Assembly: GCF_028823665.1 (NCBI RefSeq)
Contig: NZ_JAPEHV010000002.1
Coordinates: forward strand, 248,001-312,000
Source: Microbacterium sp. C7(2022)
GTDB taxonomy: Bacteria > Actinomycetota > Actinomycetes > Actinomycetales > Microbacteriaceae
Direction: 5' to 3'
DNA length: 64,000 nucleotides
The notes beneath the pieces are model-generated. The model saw nothing but the letters and a program-made list of their open reading frames with translations. It was not told the DNA's origin and ran no database searches. Position 1 is the stretch's first letter; each line of letters starts with the position of its first letter. The position numbers and the translations under genes were made by a program. Positions 53,021-60,922 of this stretch are shown piece by piece.

Positions 53021-55695
53021 TCGTCCTCCCGAAGCCAGCGAGCAAGCACGCGCGGCCCGCGCACAGTGGTCGCGATCGCCGTGAACACAGCGACGCAGCT
53101 TGCGACCCCGAGCAGGAGAAGTGAGACGTCAACGCGCAGCGACACCACGAAGTCGGGCGGGATCGACGGGTACGCGGCCCGCGCCAGCACGGGCGCGGCG
53201 AACCAGGCCGATCCACAGCCCGCGATGACGCCGCCGACTGCGCCTACGACAACCGCGACGCCGTCCTCGAGTGCCCGCGCGCGCCGAGCACCGCGACGCC
53301 CGAGCCCCAGCACATCGAGTAGTGCGAGCTCTCGAGCGTCGGTACGGTTCGACGACCGCCTCATCACCAACACGATCACCGCGAGAATCCCCACGCCGAC
53401 CGCACTCAGAGCGAACGCCGAGACGGTGCTCGCAGCGGACTGGGCGGCTCGCGGATCGGCCGTCACCGACGCCGTCGCCGGCGCGGCAGCCTCCACGGCA
53501 TCCGCGACCGCGAGAGGATCATCCGTCGATAACCAGATTTCGTTCGGCGCAATCACGGACCCCACGGCCATAGACAGGGCCGAGAGATCGGTCAGGATGC
53601 CACTTCCCCCCGGCGCGCCGGGAAGAACATCCACGAGGCTCACGACATTGAAGTCCACGGTCGTGCCGAGCGCGGATGCGCGCAACGAGAGCACGTCGCC
53701 TGGCTCGACCGCCATCGAAGCGGCAAGCTCAGCGGTGAGCGTTGCTGCGGGACGCGACGGCCAACCGGGCGCGACCGCGTAGGCGTCTCGTACCGCTTCA
53801 CCATTCGCTGACCCCGCGATGCGGACGCTCAGTCCGGTCTGCACGGGTTCGATCTCGGCGCCCGCCGTCGGCGAGAGCACCGAAAGGTCGAGAGGCTGCC
53901 CCGCGACCGACACGTCGACGCGCGCCGTGCTGCCGCTTCCGAAGAACTCGACTGAACCGACCGACACGGCAGCCAGCGACCATTCGCCCGAGGGGAGATC
54001 GATCGTGGTGCTCCGGTCGCTCTCGGCCCGTGTAGTGGTCAGAGTTCCGCCCTCGAAATCTGTCTCCTCGATATCGAAGTTCGTTGCTTCCTCAACGGCG
54101 AGGGCACCGCCATCGGAAACAAACCAGATCGACGCCACGATCGGTGCGGGGCCGAGACTCACAGGCATACCGTCGAGATCGAGCTCGGTGCGTTCACCGG
54201 TGCGAATCCGTACCTCGAGCGCGTCTGCACTCGCCGAAACCGGGATTCCATCGATCTGCGGCGCGAGGTCGTCGGCAACCCCCGCAGTGTCCATCGCGCC
54301 GTCGGCATCCAGCATCACTTCGCTGAGGCTGGAGGTTTCCGCGGCAAGGACGGGAACGTTCTCCTGCGCACCACGAGCATCGAAGGTCCGCACCGGCATC
54401 GAGGCGTCCACGCCGTCAGAGAGGTCGAGGTCGGAGAGCATCATGTCTTCGGGGACGCTCACGACTCGCACGTCGGCACCGACCCTCAATGCTTCAGGTG
54501 CGTTGCCAAGGGCCGCGATCGTCCCGCCGTAGCATCCGGCAAAGACGAAGGAGCCGATGGCGATGGCAACAACGCTCATCGTGAGCGCGTGCCGTCCCGG
54601 GCGACGTGCCAAGAGCCGCAACCCGAGAGTAGGCGATACGGTGCGTCCCCTCGCAGAGACACGGGCTGCAGCACCTGCCAACGGTGTGGCGACGATCACG
54701 GCTACCAGCGCGGCGAGCACCAATACCAGTCCGGGGGCCACCACCACGATCGGGTCGACAGTGAATGTCGCCCCTTCGCTCACGCGACGGCTGGTCGCCA
54801 CGAACTGCCACACCGAGACGCTGGCGAGGACGACGAGAAGACCGATTGCGCCCCCAGCTGCGGCCACATCAGCGCGCCCGGTACGGACGTCAACAGCGCG
54901 AACGGTCGCAATGACGGCAGCCAGCACCGCCACGATCAGCACTCCGACCGCCGCGATTGCCGCAGTCATCCACGGGACTCGAAGTCCCGCTATCGCCGCG
55001 GCCGCCCACGCACCCGCCGCGGCACCGCCGAGAGCACCCGCCCCCGCGATCACCGCCGTCTCGATAGCTGTGATTGCTGCGAGCCAGCGTCGTCGAGCTC
55101 CGCGGGCGCGGAGCAAACGGTTCTCCCCCGCGCGTACGCGCACGGGCTCGACCGCGACGGTGGCCATAACCACGACTGCCGCCAGGAACAGCGTCGCCCA
55201 CGCCACGGCATGGATCGCCTGACGAGCACGGATTCCATCCTCGAGTGCGAGCAGACTCGTCCGCAGACCTCCAGAAACCTGGACCTCGGCGCCCAGCGCA
55301 TCTTCGATGCCGTCACCGAGATCGGAAAGTCCCGACATCAATGCCAGGGCGGATGAGGTCGAGATGCCGGCAGCGTCGATACGGTAAACGAGGCGGTCCA
55401 GCGAGTCGGAGTCGACGTCGCTCAGGGCACCCGCAGCATCCATCTCGGACAGCGCATGAGAGACCGCACTCGCAACGTCGGCTCGCTCCGAATTCTCTGG
55501 TTCGAAACGGACAATGACGTCGGCGCGGTCACCCGCCACATCATCCAGTGCGCGGACGACCGCGGACGCTTCGCTCGCTTGAGCGGCGACGCCCGCACCT
55601 GCCAGCACCCCGGCCACGACCGCCGCAACCGCAAACAAGCCCCACAAGGGAACCGGAATCGCGCGCGCACGCGCACACAGCCAGCGGACCCTCAC
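53017..55695 (-). CDS. Large FtsX-type ABC permease, first copy
   Basis: 892 residues with the same plan as its neighbour. TM1 at about 17-38, then an extracytoplasmic domain, helices at about 170-360, a second extracytoplasmic domain (about 400-740) and three C-terminal helices. The FtsX-like loop is SNRTDARELALLDVLGLGRRGARRA. The sequence ends REDE and the stop overlaps the next start. The GTG start overlaps the stop of a six-codon reading frame that owns the only good ribosome binding site (GGGAGGAG). The operon lies 44 bases downstream of the dppDF gene on the same strand, so read-through is possible. Confidence 0.84.
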   Translation of the reverse strand: MRVRWLCARARAIPVPLWGLFAVAAVVAGVLAGAGVAAQASEASAVVRALDDVAGDRADVIVRFEPENSERADVASAVSHALSEMDAAGALSDVDSDSLDRLVYRIDAAGISTSSALALMSGLSDLGDGIEDALGAEVQVSGGLRTSLLALEDGIRARQAIHAVAWATLFLAAVVVMATVAVEPVRVRAGENRLLRARGARRRWLAAITAIETAVIAGAGALGGAAAGAWAAAAIAGLRVPWMTAAIAAVGVLIVAVLAAVIATVRAVDVRTGRADVAAAGGAIGLLVVLASVSVWQFVATSRRVSEGATFTVDPIVVVAPGLVLVLAALVAVIVATPLAGAAARVSARGRTVSPTLGLRLLARRPGRHALTMSVVAIAIGSFVFAGCYGGTIAALGNAPEALRVGADVRVVSVPEDMMLSDLDLSDGVDASMPVRTFDARGAQENVPVLAAETSSLSEVMLDADGAMDTAGVADDLAPQIDGIPVSASADALEVRIRTGERTELDLDGMPVSLGPAPIVASIWFVSDGGALAVEEATNFDIEETDFEGGTLTTTRAESDRSTTIDLPSGEWSLAAVSVGSVEFFGSGSTARVDVSVAGQPLDLSVLSPTAGAEIEPVQTGLSVRIAGSANGEAVRDAYAVAPGWPSRPAATLTAELAASMAVEPGDVLSLRASALGTTVDFNVVSLVDVLPGAPGGSGILTDLSALSMAVGSVIAPNEIWLSTDDPLAVADAVEAAAPATASVTADPRAAQSAASTVSAFALSAVGVGILAVIVLVMRRSSNRTDARELALLDVLGLGRRGARRARALEDGVAVVVGAVGGVIAGCGSAWFAAPVLARAAYPSIPPDFVVSLRVDVSLLLLGVASCVAVFTAIATTVRGPRVLARWLREDE

Positions 55696-55712
55696 GCGCG
55701 GCCCACGCCCAT
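55692..55712 (-). CDS. Six-codon leader reading frame coupled to the FtsX-type permease
   Basis: ATG 55712 lies six bases after GGGAGGAG (55726-55719) and encodes Met-Gly-Val-Gly-Arg-Ala before TGA. That TGA overlaps the GTG of the 892-residue permease (GTGA). Ribosomes loaded at the strong site would finish the hexapeptide and restart on the permease. The permease GTG itself has no close ribosome binding site. An alternative is that this is chance. Confidence 0.4.
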   Translation of the reverse strand: MGVGRA

Positions 55713-55738
55713 CCTGCGCTCCTCCCAGTCGTGCGAGC

Positions 55739-57415
55739 TCAGGAACCGTTCTTGGCGGCCGCCCGCAACGCGCGGCGCTCGCCCTGCTCGTCCGGGTCCG
55801 GCACAGGGACGGCCGAGATCAGGCGCTGCGTATACGGGTCCTGCGGGTTGCGCAGAATCTGATCGCGCGTGCCGATCTCGACGAGCTTGCCGTGGTTCAT
55901 CACCGCGATACGGTCGGCAAGCTGGTCGACAACTGCCAAGTCGTGCGTGACGAAGAGGCATCCGAACCCCAAATCCTGCTGCAGTTCCTGGAACAGGTGA
56001 AGCACGCGTGCCTGCACCGACACATCCAAGGCGCTCGTCGGCTCGTCGGCGACCAGGAACTTCGGCTTGAGCGCGAGCGCACGGGCGATACCGATGCGCT
56101 GACGCTGACCACCGGAGAGCTCGTGCGGGTATCGGTTGCGCATCGCACGCGGCAGTTCCACCGCGTCGAGGAGCTCCTCAACGCGTGTGTTCATCTCCTT
56201 TTTCGAGTACCCACCTGCCAGCAGGAGCGGCTCGGCGATCGACTCCCCCACCGGGATACGAGGGTTGAGCGAAGATCCCGGGTCCTGGAAGACAATTCCA
56301 ATGTCGCGACGCACCGAGAGCAGGTCGCGCTTAGACACGCCCACCATGTTGTGTCCGGCGACTTCGAGCCCACCCGAATGCGCGGGCAGCAGGCCGATGG
56401 CTGCTCGACCGATCGTCGTCTTCCCCGAGCCTGACTCGCCGACAAGGCCGACTACCTCGCCCCGACGGATCTCGAGATTGACTCCATCCACCGCTCGGAA
56501 CGCCGGCACACGCCCACGCTTGGGGTACTCGATGACAAGGTCGGTCATGCGCAGAACAGTCTCACTGTCCGCGAACTTCTCGGCATCGTCGGGCGAGGCA
56601 GGGTTCGACCCGAGGTGAGGGACCGCAGCCAGCAGAGCCTGGGTGTACGGGTGCGTGGGCGCCTTGAAGATCTCGCGCACCGACCCATGCTCGACGACCG
56701 CGCCGTCCTTCATCACGATCACCTGGTCAGCGAGGTCAGCCACCACGCCCATGTCGTGAGTGATCAGCACGATGGCCGAATCCAGCTCGGTGTGCAGGCG
56801 GCGCATGAGGTCCAGGATCTCGGCCTGCACCGTCACGTCGAGTGCCGTCGTGGGTTCGTCGGCGATGAGCAGCTTCGGGTCGTTCGCCATCGACTGCGCA
56901 ATCATCGCGCGCTGACGCTGGCCGCCGGACAGCTGGTGCGGGAACGAGTTGAACGCCTTCTTGGGGTCGGGCATCTCGACCTGCGCGAGCAGTTCGAGTG
57001 CGCGTTCCTTGGCCTGAGCACGGTGAAGAGTGACATCGTGAATCTGCAGCGCCTCCACGATCTGGTAGCCGATCGTGTAGACGGGGTTCAACGCGGTCAT
57101 CGGCTCTTGGAAGATCACCGAGATGCCCTTACCGCGGACCTTGCGCAAGCGGGGTGCGGAGGCGCCGATCAATTCTTCGCCGGCAAGCTTCGCGCTTCCG
57201 GTGGCGCGACCGTTGCCGGGGAGCAAGCCGAGGACGCCCATCGAGCTCGTGCTCTTCCCGGACCCGGACTCACCCACGATGGCGAGAACGTCGCCCGGGT
57301 GGAGCGTGTAGTTGATATCGCGTGCAGCCGAGACCCACTCGCCCTCGACCCAGAAGTCGATGCCGAGGCCCCGAACCTCCAGCACCGGAGGGGCGCTGTT
57401 CTGTGTGTCGTTCAC
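55739..57415 (-). CDS. dppDF: Oligopeptide ABC importer ATPase, DppD-DppF fusion
   Basis: About 558 residues: two complete NBDs in one chain. NBD1: [53 protein letters not shown]2: [51 protein letters not shown]. Each is followed by the oligopeptide-type C-terminal motif ([24 protein letters not shown]). The longest frame begins at ATG 57442; GTG 57415 follows GAAAGG at 9 bases and is preferred. It is separated from its permease genes by the opposite-strand PH-domain gene, so it must use its own promoter. Confidence 0.92.
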   Translation of the reverse strand: MNDTQNSAPPVLEVRGLGIDFWVEGEWVSAARDINYTLHPGDVLAIVGESGSGKSTSSMGVLGLLPGNGRATGSAKLAGEELIGASAPRLRKVRGKGISVIFQEPMTALNPVYTIGYQIVEALQIHDVTLHRAQAKERALELLAQVEMPDPKKAFNSFPHQLSGGQRQRAMIAQSMANDPKLLIADEPTTALDVTVQAEILDLMRRLHTELDSAIVLITHDMGVVADLADQVIVMKDGAVVEHGSVREIFKAPTHPYTQALLAAVPHLGSNPASPDDAEKFADSETVLRMTDLVIEYPKRGRVPAFRAVDGVNLEIRRGEVVGLVGESGSGKTTIGRAAIGLLPAHSGGLEVAGHNMVGVSKRDLLSVRRDIGIVFQDPGSSLNPRIPVGESIAEPLLLAGGYSKKEMNTRVEELLDAVELPRAMRNRYPHELSGGQRQRIGIARALALKPKFLVADEPTSALDVSVQARVLHLFQELQQDLGFGCLFVTHDLAVVDQLADRIAVMNHGKLVEIGTRDQILRNPQDPYTQRLISAVPVPDPDEQGERRALRAAAKNGS

Positions 57416-57453
57416 GTGCTGATGCCTTTCAGAGTTTGTCATGCCGCATCTGC

Positions 57454-57460
57454 GACGATA
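57454..57460. promoter_or_regulatory. Overlapping divergent -10 elements (dppDF and PH-domain gene)
   Basis: On the plus strand GACGAT (57454-57459) is six bases before ATG 57466. On the minus strand TATCGT (57460-57455) would start a ~33-base leader for dppDF. The two hexamers overlap by five bases, so the promoters should compete. Confidence 0.35.
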
Positions 57461-57465
57461 GAGGG

Positions 57466-58062
57466 ATGCCCGAAGCCCATGTGCTCCGTCCCCGTTTCGG
57501 CCGTGTTCTCGCGGCGTGTGTCATCGCCATCTGCGGCGCTGCCGCGGTGACCATGATCGTCCAATCGCCCGAGATCGGCCTGCGTGCGCTGCCCATGCTC
57601 GGTCTGCTCGCGTTCGCCGCGTGGGCGGCGTACTGGCGCCCGTCCGTGCGCATCGACGACGACGCCGTCAGCGTCGAGAACATCTTCCGCACGATCACGG
57701 TGCCGTACGGGAACATTCAACGCATCGACACGCGATTCGCGCTGACGCTGTTCACCGAGACCCAACGCGTGACGGCGTGGTCGGCTCCCGCGCCCGGCCG
57801 ACACCGGCTGCTGCTCGCCCAACGGGAACAGGGGCGCCACCTGCCCGAGTCGAGCTACCTTGCCGGAACCGTACGCCCTGGCGATCTCGTCAACTCGGAC
57901 TCGGGTGCTGCGGCCTACCTCGTGCGCAGACGGTGGGAACAGCTGCGCGACACGGACATGCTCGACACGCATGCCGGTCGCCTGCACACACGCGTGCACA
58001 CCGGCACGATCATCGTGGGCGTGGTGCTGCTCGCCGCGCTGGCGATCTCGCTGTTCATCTAG
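57466..58062 (+). CDS. Two-to-three-helix membrane protein with bacterial PH-like domain
   Basis: 198 residues. Two N-terminal membrane helices (about 12-32 and 38-55) precede a short PH-like beta domain (bPH_6 style; SVRIDDDAVSVENIFRTITVPYGNIQRIDTR in two pieces, residues 60-90). A basic helical stretch and a C-terminal membrane helix (about 178-197) follow. Function unknown. The frame is open upstream, but ATG 57466 has GAGGG just before it. It is inserted on the opposite strand between dppC and dppDF, splitting an operon that is normally contiguous. Confidence 0.8.
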   Translation: MPEAHVLRPRFGRVLAACVIAICGAAAVTMIVQSPEIGLRALPMLGLLAFAAWAAYWRPSVRIDDDAVSVENIFRTITVPYGNIQRIDTRFALTLFTETQRVTAWSAPAPGRHRLLLAQREQGRHLPESSYLAGTVRPGDLVNSDSGAAAYLVRRRWEQLRDTDMLDTHAGRLHTRVHTGTIIVGVVLLAALAISLFI

Positions 58063-58073
58063 CGACATCGCCA

Positions 58074-59288
58074 TCACCGCGTTTCAGTGCCCGTCGAGCT
58101 CGCGCCGTCCGATGCTGATCCAGCCGCCACCATCGCACCCGTGCGGTCGGCGCCGCGCGCAGCCCACCAACGTCGCAGCTCGGCCGACGGGCCGTTGAAG
58201 TTCGGCACACGCTTCTGACGCGGGTCGAACGCATCGCGAAGACCATCGCCGACGAAGTTGATGCACAGTGCGATCGCGATGATGAACACACCCGGCCACC
58301 AGAACAGCCACGGACGTGTCGAGAACGCACCCTGATACTCGTTGATCAGCTGTCCGAGTGAAATGTCGGGCGGCTGAATGCCGAAGCCGAGGAAGCTCAG
58401 CGACACCTCGATGAGAATGGCAGCGCTCATGAGAAGGGTCGAGTTGACGACGACCACACCGACCGTGTTCGGAAGGATGTGCGTGAAGATGATGCGGCGG
58501 TCGCTCGCTCCGGCGACGCGCGCGGCATCCACGAACTCGCGTTCTCGCAGCGCGAGGAACTCTGCTCGCACCAGTCGTGCGAGGCCGGTCCAGGCCAGAA
58601 CACCGATGACGACACCGATCGTGAGGGCGTTGCCGCCAACGGTCAAGGCCAGCACTGCGGCGAGAACGAGGATCGGGATGATGATGATGACATCGGTGAA
58701 GCGCATCAGGAGCGAGTCGATGGCACCGCGGTAGAAGCCCGACACGGCACCGATGAACGTGCCGATGATCGTCGCGAGGATACCCACCAGGAACACCACG
58801 AGCAACGACTGCTGCGTGCCGCGCATCACTCGCGCGAACATGTCCTTACCAAGGTCATCCTGGCCAAACGGGTGCTCACCGAATTGGAGGGGCCACAGCT
58901 GGAACGTCGGCTGACCGCCGTTCACAAGGTCGTATCGAGTCCACCAGTCCTTCGGGTACCACCCAGCGATGCGGAATCCGTCGATCACCAACGTTCCCGA
59001 GGTGGGATCCACCTTGTAGTCTCCGGTGCCCCCAATGACCGTGCCGACGGACGTGTACGCCAGGAGCACGACAAAGGCGAAGACGATGAGCGAAATGATG
59101 GCACCGCGGTGCTGCAGGAACCGCCGGCGCACGATCGTGCCTTGGCTGAGCCCTGCGACCTGGCGCTGCTCGATCGAGAGTTCGCTCCCTCGGTCATTGC
59201 GATGACGGCTTTGGAAGTCGTCCTCATTGGGCAGCACGTCGTTGGGGTTCGATTCCTGAGGATTGTGCTCGTTGTTGTAGTTGGACAT
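58074..59288 (-). CDS. dppC: Oligopeptide ABC importer permease, DppC type
   Basis: 404-residue permease. A ~65-residue hydrophilic N-terminus is followed by an OppC_N segment (FLQHRGAIISLIVFAFVV) and about six helices. The permease loop with the EAA motif reads EFVDAARVAGASDRRIIFTHILPN. The first periplasmic loop (about 95-150, ending HPFGQDDLGKDMFARVM) is as expected for the family. ATG 59288 follows the dppB stop almost immediately. Confidence 0.93.
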   Translation of the reverse strand: MSNYNNEHNPQESNPNDVLPNEDDFQSRHRNDRGSELSIEQRQVAGLSQGTIVRRRFLQHRGAIISLIVFAFVVLLAYTSVGTVIGGTGDYKVDPTSGTLVIDGFRIAGWYPKDWWTRYDLVNGGQPTFQLWPLQFGEHPFGQDDLGKDMFARVMRGTQQSLLVVFLVGILATIIGTFIGAVSGFYRGAIDSLLMRFTDVIIIIPILVLAAVLALTVGGNALTIGVVIGVLAWTGLARLVRAEFLALREREFVDAARVAGASDRRIIFTHILPNTVGVVVVNSTLLMSAAILIEVSLSFLGFGIQPPDISLGQLINEYQGAFSTRPWLFWWPGVFIIAIALCINFVGDGLRDAFDPRQKRVPNFNGPSAELRRWWAARGADRTGAMVAAGSASDGASSTGTETR

Positions 59289-59289
59289 G

Positions 59290-60837
59290 TCAGCTCACCC
59301 GAATTCGAGGATCGAGCGCCGAGTACAAAAGGTCGGCCACGATGTTGAAGATGACGGCGAGAACACCGGTGACGAGGAAGAAGCCCATCATCAGGTTGAC
59401 GTCCGTATGACTGAGCGCGTCAGAGAAGACTGCTCCCATGCCTTTCCAGGCGAAGACCGTCTCGGTGATCACCGCGCCGCCGATGAGACCACCGAAGTCG
59501 AACGCGATGATCGTCGCGATCGGAATCATCGCGTTGCGGAAGGCGTGCCGCATCACGACGACGCGCTCAGACAAACCCTTTGCGCGAGCGGTTCGCACGT
59601 AGTCCTGGTTCATCACTTCGAGCAGGCTGGCGCGCGAGTAGCGCGTGTACGCCGCAAGCGAGATCAACATGAGGGTCAACGTCGGCAGGATCATGTGGGT
59701 GAGCGAGTCGAGCATCTGCAGCCAGTAGTCGTCCTGGCGGTCGATCGCCGGGGTCGACGCGCCGATGGTGGAGATCACGCCGCTGGACAGCGGAATGATC
59801 GACTCGTAGGTCGACCAACGCTGGAACATCTGGTCGAACACCAGAGGCAGCGTGCCCAGCCCTGCGGCGAGACCCACAATGCGAGCCATGTACGCCTTGC
59901 GGTCGCCGCCGAAGAGGAAGCCGACCACGACACCGACCAGAACGAGGGCGACCGCTGCGACGAGAATCGTCCACCACGCGTTCCCGTAGAAGAACAGGTA
60001 CTGGAACGGGTAGTACAGCGCGATCGGTCCACCAACGGCGGCAATCCCGAAGGCGATGAGAGCTTTGTTGTCCTTGAGTCCTGTCGTGAGGCTCGCGACG
60101 ATGAGCGCGTTGGCGATCGCGAAGAAGATCACGCCGACAAGGCCGATCGAAGGCTCATCGAACCAGTGGGTGACGTCGAGGACGGTCAGGAATAGTCCCC
60201 CGGCGAGTCCTGTGAAGAGGAATGTTTTGATTCTCGTACTCAGCCCACCGCCAACGATGGCCATGAATATGAATCCGGTCACTAAGCCGAAGACGATCAG
60301 GAACCACCAGGGAATCGTCGGATCACCCAGGAACTGGTTGAAGGCGATGCCGCCGTACTGCTTCAGGATGACGGCCACCCAGAAGACCGGGAGGGAGTAG
60401 AAGACGAAGGTCGCAAAGGTCACCGTGTAGTCGTAGCCGCTGTACTGACGAAGCGCGGTCGTCATACCGATGGCGACACCGAAGAGGATCGACAGCACTG
60501 TCGCCACGGTGACCAACTGGAGGGTGGAGCCCATGGCGGTAGCGATGACCTCGGTCACCGGCAGTTCGCCTCGGGCCACGGAGATGCCGAGGTCGCAGCG
60601 CCCGATCAGACAGGCGGCCGCACCCGGGAGCCACGTGAAGTAGCGGAGTGTGGGGGGAATATCCAGTTGCAACTTCTCGGCGAGATCCGCCATGAGGAAC
60701 TGGGCGTTCGGGTCGCGACTCCCACGGAGTTCGCGAAGGGGGTCTCCCGACATCGCAGTCAGCACATAGACGACGTACGACGCGACGAGGAGGACGAGCA
60801 GGGTGGCGACGAGGCGCCTGGCTACGAAAGAGAGCAC
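59290..60837 (-). CDS. dppB: Oligopeptide ABC importer permease, DppB type, with extra membrane region
   Basis: 515 residues, against about 310-340 usual for DppB/OppB. Normal family sequence occupies about 1-175 (MLSFVARRLVATLLVLL; FGVAIGMTTALRQYSGYD; YSLPVFWVAVILKQYGG) and 350-515. The EAA loop is QDYVRTARAKGLSERVVVMRHAFRN and the end GVLAVIFNIVADLLYSALDPR. Between them, residues 177-335 form an additional hydrophobic region of about five helices, coding positions 59833-60309, just where the two family halves meet. GTG 60837 follows AAAGGA. It pairs with dppC. Confidence 0.9.
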   Translation of the reverse strand: MLSFVARRLVATLLVLLVASYVVYVLTAMSGDPLRELRGSRDPNAQFLMADLAEKLQLDIPPTLRYFTWLPGAAACLIGRCDLGISVARGELPVTEVIATAMGSTLQLVTVATVLSILFGVAIGMTTALRQYSGYDYTVTFATFVFYSLPVFWVAVILKQYGGIAFNQFLGDPTIPWWFLIVFGLVTGFIFMAIVGGGLSTRIKTFLFTGLAGGLFLTVLDVTHWFDEPSIGLVGVIFFAIANALIVASLTTGLKDNKALIAFGIAAVGGPIALYYPFQYLFFYGNAWWTILVAAVALVLVGVVVGFLFGGDRKAYMARIVGLAAGLGTLPLVFDQMFQRWSTYESIIPLSSGVISTIGASTPAIDRQDDYWLQMLDSLTHMILPTLTLMLISLAAYTRYSRASLLEVMNQDYVRTARAKGLSERVVVMRHAFRNAMIPIATIIAFDFGGLIGGAVITETVFAWKGMGAVFSDALSHTDVNLMMGFFLVTGVLAVIFNIVADLLYSALDPRIRVS

Positions 60838-60868
60838 GGACAGGGGTCCTTTTGGTCGATCAACGTGG

Positions 60869-60904
60869 CCGATGGGCCGGATGCGTGAGCATCCGGCCCA
60901 TCGG
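60869..60904. terminator. Intercistronic hairpin between binding-protein and permease genes
   Basis: Arms 60869-60884 and 60889-60904 form a perfect 16-bp GC-rich stem with a 4-base loop (gtga). No T-run follows on the minus strand. It probably acts as a partial terminator or mRNA stabiliser that raises binding-protein yield over the permeases. Confidence 0.7.
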
Positions 60905-60922
60905 GAGCGATGCTATCGCTGC

